From Lepiota brunneoincarnata (taxonomy: Eukaryota > Basidiomycota > Agaricomycetes > Agaricales > Agaricaceae): a DNA stretch of 64,000 nt. The notes under the pieces were generated by a model. It saw nothing but the letters and a program-made list of their open reading frames with translations, did no database searches and was not told where the DNA came from. The DNA is taken from the NCBI GenBank assembly GCA_023014365.1, contig JAEBUN010000002.1:3893614-3957613 (forward strand). Reading direction: 5' to 3'. Made by a program: the position numbers and the translations under genes. Shown here piece after piece: positions 10,820 through 23,600 of the stretch (positions are counted from its first letter, which is position 1; each line of letters opens with the position of its first letter).

Positions 10820-12261
10820 ATGAAGCTGTTAGAAGAATCCGTGACACTGCCACCGGATATGCCTGGGAAGGGAATGGGATACCCGTTATATATCACTGCG
10901 AAGCGGTACTTTGTGGAGGGATGCGAGGAATATGAAGGGGATATGGATGCGTTGACGGTGCTTGCTTTGCATTCGACGAGTTTTCATAAGGAGACGTGGG
11001 AGCCTACGTTGGAGGCGCTGTTTGAGCTTGCGGTGGGATCTGGTGTGGGGAGGGTGAAGATACGTGAGGTTTGGTGTGTGGATTGTCCGAATCATGGACG
11101 GGCGGGTGTGTTGAATCGGGAGGTGTTGACCACCGAGGTGTTTGCGAATGATTGTGAGTTGTTTGTTATTTGTTGCTTGCGTGCTCTTTTTTTTTTTTTT
11201 TGCTTATCGGCGGCGTTGTGTGTGGCGCTTTTGCACTTCGCCGAATATAGTTGGCTGCGAGCGCTATGCGACTGCGGTGCATCGTTTCTTGGTGCTCGGG
11301 CGGACTGTGTTTGGAGTGGATTTTGGGAAGAGGAGACTTGTTGGATTGGGGCATTCACTGGGTGCGAACGCGATGTGAGTTTTTTTCTTTTTTGTTTTTT
11401 CTCGTCTTCATCGCCGGGAAATGTGGCCTGGCTCTTTTTGACATGTCGGGTTCTTAGCTCATTATTGCAATGGCGGGTACCTGTGTTTCCGTTCCTGGCA
11501 CTGATCATTGTGGAGCCTATGGTCAGTCCCGGTGGTGCCCATCACCTCGACGAGCTGAGGACTATGCTCGTGGAAGGCGCCAAAGGGAGGACATTTCAGT
11601 GGCCGGACCGGGAAACGGCATTCAAAGCATTGAAGTGTAATCGGCGTACGGCGAAGTGGGATGAGCGGGTATTGAGGATATTTGTGGTAAAGTGCTCTGG
11701 ATTATTTCTATGGGCATTAATGTCATGACATCGACCTGCAGAATCATGGCATTGTGCCCTTTGGGGGTGGGGTTGTTTTAGGCGTGCACTCGTGAACAGG
11801 AAGTGGTATGGCCCGCTCCCCGGTATATGTCGTTACACTGGCATCTCGGGCGCTGATTGGTGTTACAGGCCATGTATCTTGATATTGAAGGAGCAACAAA
11901 ACCGGTTGAAGCCTTGACCTGGGTCTGTTCTCGTCTCCCAGTTCACATCGTCTTGGGAACCCAAATTGATTTCATGTGCGGAGTCATCTTTTTTTTTTTT
12001 TCTTTTTTTAATGTTTTGATTGACCCCCGATACTATCCAGACCCCGTCATGTCCATGATGCGCTTCTTGATCCGGCATCTGGGCGGAAATATGCCTCGGT
12101 AACCCACGTCTCGAACGTTGGTCACCTGGTTTGTGGCTTTACCGGAGCCGAGTTGCATGCACTGACCCATGCAGCAGATACCTCAGCAAGTGCCCAATGA
12201 GTTGGGGAACATAGTCTACGGTCTGTTGGCATCGATTATGGAACCACCTGCCAAACTCTAG
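10820..12261 (+). CDS. alpha/beta-hydrolase fold protein
   Basis: Exon 1 reads from MKLLEESVTLPPDM through LHSTSFHKETWEPTLEALF and CVDCPNHGRAGVLN. Splicing at GAT-T/TT gives FGCERYATAVHRFLVLG, then VGLGHSLGAN, the nucleophile elbow GxSxG. Later exons give ALIIVEPMVSPGGAHHLDEL, EVAMYLDIEGATKPVEAL and HVSNVGHL with the expected catalytic His. The last exon reads QIPQQVPNELGNIVYGLLA and stops at 12261. Frame breaks by one base occur near 11782 (extra G) and near 12102 (missing base). The junction near 12033 also does not keep frame. It resembles a fungal group of AB-hydrolase-1 proteins often described as peroxisomal or secondary-metabolism hydrolases. The substrate cannot be inferred. Confidence 0.75.
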
Positions 12262-12458
12262 TGATTTAGCCGAAACCTTTTTTTTCTGCATTTTCCGTTA
12301 ATGAATTTGTACCCCGCGGATGGCATTGTTTATTTGTGTCGAGCGCTTTCTGGATATAAAAAGAAAGGCTGTTGACCGACCTTCCTTCGGTTGCTTCAAG
12401 GTTCCACCTGTTAGCCACGCACCACGATACCTTGGGGCCATGGCGCAGACGGCACACG

Positions 12459-14631
12459 ATGGGGAGGAGGCAAAGGAATTTTATCAAAGATCGCCGCGTC
12501 CTCGTCCGGTCTATCAAAGACCCCATCCACGACTACAGTGTGTCCCATCTCATTTTAACCCGATTTGCAAAAGGGGGTAGGTGACATGCCCTCCAGTTCC
12601 GGTCCACGCTCTACTCTCCAAATTTATCGACACGTACGCACTAAAAAACCCTTACAAATTTGTCATCCGACCTAATATATGCGCTCTAGACGACAGTTCC
12701 AGCGCCTTCGTGATGTGAAACAGCTCGGGACGAGTTCTTTCGTCTGGCCGGGCGCTTCGCATAGCCGCTTTGAGCACTCCTTGGGTTAGTACATTTGTCC
12801 AAGCAACGCCTTGCTCCACTCCATCATTCTTCAATAGGTGTTGCCTATCTTTCACGACTACTCGCTTCACGTCTCCAAAGGAATCAACCTGACCTCGGTA
12901 TCACCGACCGTGACGTAGATTGTGTCGAGGTCGCTGGGTTATGTCACGATTTAGGACACGGACCCTGGAGCCACGTGTGGGATGGCATGTTCATGCCAAG
13001 GGCACTGTAAGTCATTGTGAATCCATGCTGGATAGTTGTCAAGTTGATGTCATCTGCTGCTTTGTAGCCCGGAGAAGAAGTGGAAGCATGAGCACGGTTC
13101 AAATGTGATGTTCGACTTCCTTATCTCTGAAAATGAGATCGTTATCCCCGAAAAGGATCGACAATTTATCAAGGCCCTGATTGTTGGCGAGCTTCATCAG
13201 TGCAGGTTAGTTCGTATCTGCCTTCGTGGGCAGTTGCTGAGTTTCAAATTGGTATGAAGCCCGGACGAGAAGCCGTTTCTTTTCGACATTGTCGCTAATA
13301 AACGAAATGGATTAGATGTTGATAAGTACTGGGATCCTGTTTATGGATAGATTCATTCCCGGTTGTACTGACTACATGATAGATTCGACTACATCCAGAG
13401 AGACTCTCAAATGATTGGGGAACCAATTCGCATCGATTCTAATCGGTAGAGCACTCAATCCCCACTACCTCTTACTAGCCGTTCTCACACACCGACCCAG
13501 TATCTTGAACTCAGCTCGAGTCATCGATAACCAGATCTGCTACGATATCAAGGATGCCAACCAACTCTATGAAATCTGCGCAACCCGTTTCAAATTGCAC
13601 AAAATGATATACAATCATAAAGCAGGTATGTCTTTTGACGGATTTACGTCCTCGATGCGTCCTCAATCACTTGACAGCGAAGGCGATTGAATACATGATT
13701 ATCGATGCCCTCCTCGCTGCGGAGCCATATATGCACATTGCCGAACGTGTCTTCGTTCCTGAGAAGTTTGTTTTTCTTAACGACAGCATCATGAACCACA
13801 TTGAATCTTCTACAGACCCCGTAAGTGTATGTTTTTGCCACTTGATGTACCCACTCACAAGGAAACAGGAACTGGAGAAGTCCCGCTCTATACTAAGGAC
13901 GACTTCGCGATCGTGATTTGTACAAGTGTGTAGACTACAAGGTCTTCGAGTGGGCCCTGCGCCTATCTCGTCCAGAACCAGGTCACAAGCGCGAGAATTG
14001 TTCAAGAAGTGAAACGGATGCACCCGAAACCTTTCCCGGACGACCTTGACGAGCTGGAGGATGGTGATGTCATTGTGGATTTTTCGATCATGCATTACGG
14101 GATGAAAGAAGAGAACCCTCTGCGATTTGTCAAGTTCTATTCGAAACAAGACCCCACTCGTATGTACCCAACCTCCTCAATAGTCTGTGCTTTGTTCTCA
14201 TAAAGTGCAGACTGTAGGAACGCTGAGACAGGGGATTATTCCATTCCTCCAACCCAAATGCTTTGCGGAAGTCTTGCTCCGAGTCTATACCAAGAAGCCG
14301 GAATTTTTCGGTCGTGTTCAAGCGGGATACAGGGAGATCTTGGAAACACTTGGTACCTAGCGGCAGTGGCCCCGACTGATACAGAATCCGTCGACAGACT
14401 CACTCCACCTGCTACTGAAGCGCCCTCGACACCTCGTGGCACGAACCGCCAGCCCTGACCTTTGAGGGAGGAGGCTCAGCGCCCGCAAAAACCACCGCGA
14501 CTCCATTTTCCAACAATAGCTTTACGACTGTTTCTCCAACATACATGCCAAATAGCCCAACGCGAGAAGGAAGGAAGAGGCGAAGGGAACACCGGAGCCA
14601 GAGCCCTTTCAGGAAACGGAGAACCTGTTGA
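12459..14631 (+). CDS. SAMHD1-like HD-domain dNTP triphosphohydrolase
   Basis: Splits dNTPs into deoxynucleoside and triphosphate in the SAMHD1 family. Motifs in order: [42 protein letters not shown] (first His); [13 protein letters not shown] (HD pair); [31 protein letters not shown] (later Asp); [30 protein letters not shown] near the end. No N-terminal SAM domain is visible. A Pro/Ser-rich tail continues past the in-frame TAG at 14358 in shifted frames to [12 protein letters not shown] and SPFRKRRTC, stopping at 14631. That tail is basic and looks like a nuclear localisation signal. One-base shifts occur near 13902, 13955, 14357 and 14447. The start at 12459 is the last ATG before the conserved region, and an upstream in-frame ATG at 12372 is possible. 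Confidence 0.85.
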
Positions 14632-15419
14632 ACCATACGTGTTTGCAATTACCTTGCATTTTAGCATACCCCGAGCACATACCTGTTGCATTTACCCTAG
14701 CGTTGAACGCATGTCACGATTCGACATATGCAATGAGACTTCAGTTGAGACGGCGGCGCACTCATACCGAAAGCTTGTGAGTCTTGGCTCCAAAAACTCT
14801 CACCTGAATTTCATATGCGGAAACGCATTCGGCCCTGACGCGAGAGGCTTATATGTTCTTGTAGTTCCAGTCGTTACCCGAACCAGCTTCCGATATGCTC
14901 CTGCCCACGAGGATTGAATTGAATGACGACCAGAACCGTGAAACAAAGTCAACAGTTGTTTGGGGAACTGAGCATTGACTCCAAGTGTATATAACAGGGG
15001 AGGGCCCTCCTGGGTTTGGATGGGAACTGTCAAGGACGCTGCTTTCCCTGGAAACAGAAACTGTGCGGGTGGGTTGGGGTGCCTCAAGGCTCAAACTCAA
15101 ATCAATTATAGGGGGCCTCATTGCATCCCGAGTGCAATGTTCTAGGTCGGCTGATTGCTTATCGATTAAACTTCGATATCGGGATTTGGTGTTTTTTTTT
15201 TTTCGTAATATTCGTCACTTGATTGAGTGGGTGTTCCTGGGAAAGGCGGCGTTTAGGAGCCGCCCTTTTCGTGTCGAAATTGTGATTGGTGCCAAGGAGT
15301 TTAAAATATGTATTGTCGTGGCTCAGGGTTCTTTTAATTCAGAAGCAAAAAAGGTGACCCGTTCCCGTTCCCGTCCCGTCCCTAGGGATGCCAAGGTCGG
15401 AGACTATCCCCGTCATCGT

Positions 15420-15439
15420 GGGGGGGGGGGGGGGGGGGG
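15420..15439. repeat. poly-G tract (20 bases)
   Basis: Uninterrupted run of about 20 G immediately after TCATCGTG. Length in the assembly is likely imprecise. Confidence 0.9.
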
Positions 15440-15988
15440 TCAAAGCTCAAGCTCGGGTAAGGGTAGCGAGATGAAGACCCTCCTTGTTGCTGCCCTGAGA
15501 TTTACAGAGTTGTATCGTTTCTCGTGGCCTACTGGGATATATCCATTAAATGCTCTACGTCAGATTGACGTGTAACAAGTTTAGATAGAGAGCTTCAGAT
15601 TGGGATTAGAGTGGGTAGTTGGGAGGTAAACAACATCGGTTTTTTTTTTTTTTGCAGACGGGAAGCCATTGTTATCACTTGTTGAAGGCAGCGCTGTAGG
15701 GTTAAGTACGTAGTGGTGAATATGTGCGTTACGTTTAACGCAAACCCTTGCTGAGAGGATCCACGATTCCTCCGTCATATGATTTCTCCTTCAAGGGTGT
15801 CTATTACTAAATGTTCCAACATAATTAGTGCGTGCGGCGTGTATCCTATGAATGCCATAGGTGTCCAAGCTGAAGCATCTGTCCAATGTGCCGACCGATG
15901 CAGCTTTGACACTATATAGCGTGCCGCTCCAACAATAGAACCCTACCTTTGTATTATATAGTTAGCGACAGGGCCGGGTGTGGAGGGT

Positions 15989-16005
15989 GGGGGGGGGGGG
16001 GGGGG
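15989..16005. repeat. poly-G tract (17 bases)
   Basis: Run of about 17 G after GGAGGGT, in intergenic DNA. Confidence 0.9.
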
Positions 16006-16510
16006 CTGCATTGTTGCGTCATGCTCCGACAAACAATGATTAATGATTCACAACACGGGGTCTCCCTCAGCCCGTGTTGTTCTCTCAAATCACGACCCTT
16101 CCCCTTCCTTCCCTCCCGTCCCTCCGTCCCTCCCTCCTTATGGAAGCGTTTGTCATGCACCCACTCACAAATGAATTAGTGCATTCACAATGGCTTCTGG
16201 ATACGTAGCCACGACAGTCTCCCTGGACAGAGCCGTAGTGTGAGTAAAGACTTGTCAACGGATGCCGTTCATATTTAGTAGTCTAAGCGTCAATCGGTGG
16301 GACTACTGGGGCGTTTCAAACAGATGCGATCGTACACGGAGATCTAGGGAGTATCCACGGAGCATGGGTATAAGAGAGACTTCATGCACGGCGGACAGAC
16401 TTTTTTTTTTTTTTTCTCACCACATTGCATGCTCCGGGACCGAACTTGAACTCGTCGGCGCACTGCATACCTAACCCCCTTCCCCCCTCCCCCTCTCCTC
16501 TACCCAACCC

Positions 16511-17243
16511 ATGCCCCCGAAATTTTCAAAACCCCCGATCATTCCTACGACCCCACCAACTTTCGTTCCCAGATCGCTCTACATAGGCTTGCTTAAAAAC
16601 GCCCTCAAAAGGAACCTCGTCCAAACCTGAACCTACATCTGAACAGCAGCGGAACATACCAATACCCTCCGCTCTAGACTCTGGCGTTAAACACATCAGT
16701 AATACGCCTAAACGATGATGATGATGATACCAACTCCGGTGACAAGTCTACAGAGACAGAGGCGGCGGCCCGGCAGCGGCCTTCATCATCAAAACACCTA
16801 GTACTTTTCTACACCTGAGGTTCTCGATGTCCGGAGTCTCGATCATCGGCCTCTCGAAGGAGACTTTTGGTATCTGGCGGAGAATGAACCAGGGGTGTTT
16901 ACTCCCATCAAAGGCTCAATGCAGGTGGAAAAGGCCCTCAATATGGAGCAGGTGATTGGTTATGTCCGGATTGCAAGCGTTGTTCCAAGGCTACAAGCTA
17001 TGAAGGCGCTCATCGAGGAGGGTGATCACCGTGTCAATTCGACAGGAAGGAATGAACTCTGAGGTTTATGTTTATCATGCGGTGGAACGACTTAGGAAGT
17101 GGGGAATTGTCAGGGGTTATTTCTTTGATTATCAGACGTTTAAAAGGGAGATAGATAGGGTTGGGGATGAGTGGATCAAGTCTGGGAGAGGTGAGGAAGA
17201 GCCGACACCATTGGCTGACTTTCGCTTTTGCGATCTCTGGTAG
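16511..17243 (+). CDS. unrecognised protein, frame broken
   Basis: Protein-like text begins with a Pro/Ser-rich start (MPPKFSKPPIIPTTPP), passes an Asp run and TETEAAARQRPSSS, then reads STPEVLDVRSLDHRPLEGD, FWYLAENEPGVFTPIKGS, ALNMEQVIGYVRIASVVP and MKALIEE. After a one-base extra G near 17022 it continues VITVSIRQEGMNSEVYVYHA, VERLRKWGIVRGYFFDYQTF and LADFRFCDLW, then TAG at 17241-17243. Another shift is needed near 16805. The conserved-looking blocks on either side of the shifts suggest a genuine gene. I do not recognise the family. The start is uncertain and more 5' exons are possible. Confidence 0.5.
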
Positions 17244-17606
17244 TAGTAGTAGTAGGGTGTTGTTTCCTTGCTGTCTTCTCATCATCTTTGTTCTGATTCA
17301 TTCATCACAACCCTATGCATAACATTAGTGTTTCTAACGTCGGTGGATGGCTTTGAGCCCCCTGTCCCTCGTGGTGCTTCCGAGATATGGTATTCCGCTA
17401 AGTTCGGAAATCGATAGGGCAAAATCTATAAAGTTTGAATACCAAATTGAGTATACCACGGTGTCACTATGTTCGTATGACGGACTACCCGTGCTTTTGT
17501 AGACACCACACAACCTTCCCTTCGCGCCCATTCAGACTCGGACGCGTCTCCACCGAGTGGTGGGTTCACGAGAAGCCTGCAAGTCAGGAAATCCCAAGCA
17601 GGGACC
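17244..17606. other. 3' flank between convergent genes
   Basis: Spacer between the + strand unrecognised gene and the 3' end of the - strand URB1-like gene. Starts with a TAG trinucleotide repeat (17240-17255). No gene seen. Confidence 0.5.
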
Positions 17607-20600
17607 CTACGATCCAAGGTTCATGACCGTTCTCCATAAAAGTGTCGTACATTCCAACCACGCTTGATACGAATACGGCATGGCTGGAGGGGGGTCGTGG
17701 ATGGCATAGCCAGGCCGAAGCTCGTAGGCCAGCGTCACATGATGATTCCTTGTAGATGATAGCTCGGGGCGATATTCGACGTGTTCTTCGAGTATCTTCA
17801 GCGCCTTCAGTGCCGTGTTGATCAAGTTTTGAAACTCGTAGGTGAGCGCATCCGGCAATAGACCTGAGTTTGAAAATGATAGGAACGGCAGCAGGCAAGG
17901 CAAGCTCTGAATTTGCTTTTTTTTTAAAAAAAATGGGCAAGGTTAGACGAAACAAGAATCGGCCAGTGTGGTGTGATAACTCACATCTCCTCAAGAGTGA
18001 CGACAAACAACGGCAAATACGGTCTCTCCATGCGGTTCCAAAGGTTGAATCGAGTTTGGTACTATTAGCATTGAGTACGACATTCCCCAGGATCCCGATC
18101 CATTCAATGGTTTCGTCAGTATTTGCCGGTGATAGCTGCATCTCGATCCACGCCAGGACAGATGACTTGAGAATCATGGACATGACAACCTGAGGGTGGC
18201 ACGTCAGGTTCGCAAGGACCTGAAAATTTGAAAATCAATGTTGATCATTTGGGCGCAGCCGGAAAAAAGGGGGATAAACATGCCTCGAAAATGCCCTTGC
18301 GCAAGGTATGATCGCTGCTACTCTGAAATATGCTGGCGAGCAGATCCCATGTATGCCGCCGCTTCAAAACCTTCCAGTCATCTGAGCTGGCCATACCATC
18401 AGCCAAGAATCCGGATGATCCAACTTCGCTCCGTCTTCCAATCATCCGAGTTGCTGTAGAGCATGCTATACAACATAGGTACGTCCGTCACATCCAACTC
18501 TGGTCGCTGAAGGAGGAAACGAGCAGTCAAAGGTGACGTAAAATTCGACGGATAGAAGATGCCACGTATGGCGTGAGCCAAGATCAAGGTCGTGTATGAG
18601 GGGAGGCGGCGCGGGGTCTCATTCTCATTGGGTTGTTGTGATGGCGGTGGGAAGAGATCCTTGAGCAAATCCAGAATATAGACAACATGAGCTTTTTCGT
18701 GGAAATCTGCTTCCTATCCTTTTGTATCAGAAGATGTAAGAGAAGTATACTGAGATAACTGACCCCGATACGCTTGTACAACGACGCGATTTGCGACAAG
18801 CCCAATTCGCGAAAGATGGCGTCCTTTGACGACAGGAGACGGAGACACAACCCTACGATATTCGTTCTGAAAATCTCCACCCACCCAAACCCAGTCGATG
18901 GTGGATTTTCGATTAAAACTAGATGAAGGAGCAGCGCAAGGAATATAGGGTCATATAGCTGTGCATCGTGATCATTGGTTTCGCGTCTGACATCGCTCTG
19001 CGACTTCCGCCACTTGGGATAGTGCAATGTCGTTCTCAGGATCCTAGTTGGGTCGAGGGACTGAAGACCCTCTAATGCGGATGATGGAGCGATGTCGTTC
19101 AATGGCGACCAACGATTGAATAACGAGGCCAGCGAGATCTTTCGTTGCAGTTCGAAGAGTTGGAAGATGGAGAATAGCTGTAGATCCGCATTGGATAGTG
19201 TGCCGTGATAGATCTGCAGTAGAGGTTCAACATGGGTTGTCTGGCAGGTGTTCGTGGGATGAAGATTGAAAAGCGTGTAAAGCAATTTGACGATGTGGGT
19301 TCGGGAGGTCGGTTCTGAGCCAATGCTGTTCGATAATTTATGGAAATGTGAGTGTTGTAGGATGTTTTGTATATAACGATTAACTGCGACAGGCTAAAGT
19401 GATTCGTGTCAAGATCAGTTGAGAAGCTAATTTGGCTGGAAAGGCGTGCCTTGAGATGAGTTCTGGGGAGGCACTCGTTCGCTAGTCTGACGGCTGGAGC
19501 ATTTGAAAGGTGGCCTTGAATGACAACTCCCAATAAGGTCTCGACTTGATGTGCTTTGATTGAGGTCGTGAGTTTAATAAGGACAACTAGACGGGCGGAT
19601 GGTGAGATTTTAGTCTCGTTCAGATAAACAGGGCCTACCAATGTCCTCTATGATTCTTGAGGTCTCCACCGATAAAAACGCATCATCGGCCAGGTGACTT
19701 ATAAGCCATTGTATCGAAGACTCCAATAGCACAGACAACAGCTCGGGAACAGGGTGCTGATGCGCGATTTGAAGGATAGTAGAGGAAGGGCGGGTCTTAT
19801 GATGATCTCCTATTTGTTTGATCAGAACCTTGCATGATTTCGTCCCGCTTTTGTTTGAATATATCCAGCGCCAAGGAAACACATGAACCGGATATGTAAC
19901 TCAGCTCAGGTTTGATATCAGGGTCGAAGCATAGAGAGGAAATCCTTGAGACATGAGGAATCCACACCTCCTCCTCGAGTGACACATTCTCCAGTGACGC
20001 ACAGCGATACACGTCTAAAGCTGTTCCGATGACAACGGAAAGATGTTCGGTGGATCGTGTTGCGTGATCGGATTTGAGCCAGTTTTGAAAGTCCTTCAGC
20101 GGGAATGGCTGCTTATAAGAAAGACTCGATATGATATTTACGGTTGATGTTGTCCACGTCCGAGATCGGAGGAAGTCTTCGAGGGGGAGAGAGTATCCGA
20201 GGGGTCGAGTCCTATGGGCCCAACGCGACTCCGCATGCTGGGTCAACTTTGCCAAAGATATCGGATCATCGTTCTCCTGGCCCCATCTGTGGGGTGAATA
20301 CCCCACAGGTAGGGTCGGGTCAATCGCAGAGAATAGTAGGTCTTCGGCTGCAGGAGAATCTACTATTTGTTTTCGTATTTTCAGGAGCTGGGGTATCCGT
20401 TCGTGTAGCATGCTCCCAATGTTCGTGTCAAAATCTATTGATGCCCGAAGGATCCCCAGAGTCGACTGAAGGAGAGGAACAGAACGGGGGTTGATCGCGT
20501 CGTCGCTCGTAAGTCGGTCGAGCAGTTCCAGGGCCTGGGTTAATGGGAGATACTTGATCCATAGAGCTGTGTCACCCTCCTGTATAGTACAAGGTCAGAG

Positions 20601-23600
20601 TCCAGACAATGTATTTAGTGAGGGAGCTACCCACTTTATCGCATATCCCTGAATCCAGCTGATGCCGAAGCGACACTAGCCAATGTGCGCTGACCTCCGA
20701 AAGGATCCGTTTATCAACCGCAGACCGAGGATCAAATGAACTCTGTAACAAATCACGCAGGCCCGAACGGATCTTGGGTCTAACATTCGGTGACATAGCC
20801 ATTCGTTTCACCGCACCCGGATGGACAAACAAACTCTCCTTCAAGATAATCACATCAATTTCCTTGAACATCGACAATGCTTCGCTCGCTAGGGCCGCAA
20901 GAAGTGACAGCAGACCATGCGCCTCCTCTTCGTCCACAGCACCCAGCCGGTGGTCGATAAGCCTAAATAGTTCTAGGCATCTTTGAGGAGTGAGATGTGT
21001 TGAGAAAAGCGCTGCGAGGAAGCTCCGATGGTAGCTCGGGTTGAGAATTTGTGCTCTGGTGGAGTTGTAGAAGAGCCATTCCGCAGGAATGCTGTAAAAA
21101 AAACATTGAGATTGATACGGGAACTGAATAGCATCGTCACAGTGACCGTGCCTTACCTTTGACCGGAGTCCGTTCCTAAAAGTTTTTCGTCTTGCCACAA
21201 GGACCCGGATCTCGGGAATATATACTCTACGAGATCGCGTAGGGCGGAGGGGTGAAGCTTCTCGATGACATGAAAAAAGCGGTTCATATCCGACAGAGAG
21301 AGTGGCTGGTTTGCGAAACGGAGGTGGTCAATAACCGAATGCGCTGAGATCATTCGAGTATGACGTGTATTATCTTGAGGGTGGATCAGCGATAACTCTC
21401 GTAGTCGACAGGAATCACATCTTTCTTACCAGCCGCTAGAGCCTCCACCTCATCAAGCAGATCCCGTATACTCCCCGTCGACATCGGGGGCGCTTCCATG
21501 CCTACGGGCTTTAACGCCGCATGCATAGCGCTCACCTCCATCCTCACTGCACCACTCATTACAGGGTGCGTTGACATCCACAAGCATTCTTCAGAGAGAA
21601 TACGGTCTATCCGAGAAACAAAGAGCGCTAAGAATCTCAGGTCTTGCAGTTGTCCCGATATCCTGAAAAGAAGTTTTCTTGTGAACGAGGTGATGGCTAG
21701 CACATCCGAAGGAGTGAGTAGCCCGGCCTTCAACTTGGCATCCAGCTGCTCGCCAAGTGCCATCACAAGTGGACTCGGCCAGATTTCTGGGTGTGCTACA
21801 TCTTGTACTTCATGATCGGCGGGAGATGATATGGGGATGGGAAGGTCACGCATCTCCTCAATATACCGAAAAGGCGTTTTGAGACACCGTTGGATACAAT
21901 CATCGAGGAATGTGACAACACTCTCGGCTTCGTCCGTAAGCTTGACATTGTCTGGGGACGTGGCATCGGGTGCTCTGAGCAAGCGGGGGAGTGAAAGCAA
22001 CCAGAGGTGGGGTTCGGTGGGCGTTTCTTGGAAGAGGATGCTATTGGATAGGAGGTGGGTGATCAAGTCGAGAAGTGTTGCTTGTAACGCTCGGATGGGG
22101 GTGCTGGCGTAGGTTTTGAGGAGAGTATAGATGTATGTGCGCGAGGAGGCTGTTTCAAAGAGGGAGAGAACATGTCAATTGAGGTATATCCGCAGTGCGC
22201 AAGACGTACATGACTTGTTCGTCCATATGAACTGATCACTCTCCTTTAGCGTGCGTAGGACATGTAACTGCTGCACTAGCTGCAATCCCTTCGCGGCATC
22301 TGGAGCATTTTCGTGTTCCTCCATCACATCAGCGCTGCTGAAGCCCGCCACAGCGAAACTCGACAAGGTCTTGCCAACATCAAACCTCGCTTCAGCAACA
22401 ACGTCCGGTAAATGTTTGTGGTACAATAGCAACAATCTTTGGGCACTTTCCTGTAACAGTGCGTGTTTGACCGGGTTTGGTGCCAATACGGTCGTATCGG
22501 GACCTGGGACAGGAGTTGACTTGTGCTGCGAGAATCCGATGACGACTTGAAACTCCGGCACTCTTCTCCTCACCTCCTTTTCCAACTCTTTCCTCCGCCT
22601 TCCCCATTGTCCTTCCTCCGTCTCCCCCACCTCCAGCGCATCTTCAATCGATTTGAAAACTTCCTGCACCTTGGCATACTTCATTAGGCACTTCGCCAGC
22701 GTCAATGCAGAGCAATGTTGTACAAGGCCAGAAGAAGAAAGGAGGCCTTTAGTAAACATGTTCTTGGGCGATACATCGGAAGGGAGGAAATTCGAGAGGA
22801 TGGTTTGAAGTGGGGGTGGAACGGGGTTGTATAATTGGGTATTGGGGAGAAAGAACGCGTGGTCGGGGACAGGGAGGGAGATAATGGTACCAAAGAAAGA
22901 GATATTCGCGATCCATTTCGTTGAGAGACGGGGTTCGAGCGTCAGTTGAGCAGCAGACCAGTATCTTCAAGCTATTCATTAGTCGCGTGTAACAAACGGG
23001 GAGAGGTGAGATTTACCCTGCAACAAGTTCAGGACACGCCACTAGTATCCTGCGTGCGAGTTCTTGTTGGCGGGAGTCTTCATTGACCTTGAGCGTCTTG
23101 AGGATATTCGCAAGAATTTTGTTGTGTATCTTTCTGCCTTTCTCATCCTCCGGATCCTCTCGTGGGTACCAACCTCGATCCTTGAAACAAATCCCAGTTC
23201 CAGGATGCGTCAATATAGCAAGCAGGAAATGGTGTACGAGATCGGCAGGAATATGTTCCGGATTGTCATTATCCGCACTGGTCCGTTCGTAGAGTTTGAT
23301 GAGCTACGAGAAACAATCAGCACCGAACTTGAAGAGAGATTGATGACGCAGTAGGCTGTACGTGGGAGATGGTGGCCTCGTTGAAGAGATTGACTTTGGT
23401 TGTGCGTTTGATCCTAGGGTCTGCCCAGATGTGTGTCCAAATAGCTTCAAGGATATGTCGGACGACAACATACTGATCCTGCGAAAGACCCTTAAAAATG
23501 GCGAGGAAAGCATCGCGGTGTTGATCTAGGAACGCGTTTTTCGTTTGTGTGGGTGCCTCAAGGAAGGAGAGAAGGAACAATATGTAGAGGGTCCGTATAT

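Larger units (their letters stand above)
14632..16510. other. 1.9-kb region without a recognised gene
   Basis: Holds low-complexity sequence: a 20-base G tract at 15420, a 17-base G tract at 15989, CCCGT-type repeats near 15360 and CCCTCC repeats near 16100. A short open stretch beginning MASGYVATTVSLDRAVV at 16190 with a GTGAGT donor could be a first exon, but no following exon is convincing. Nothing else is supported. Confidence 0.4.

Noticed and set aside
14358..14360. TAG as the true end of the SAMHD1-like protein
   Set aside because: Coding-type Pro/Ser and basic sequence continues beyond it in shifted frames to 14631, in a gene already showing one-base breaks. The longer end is preferred but not proven.
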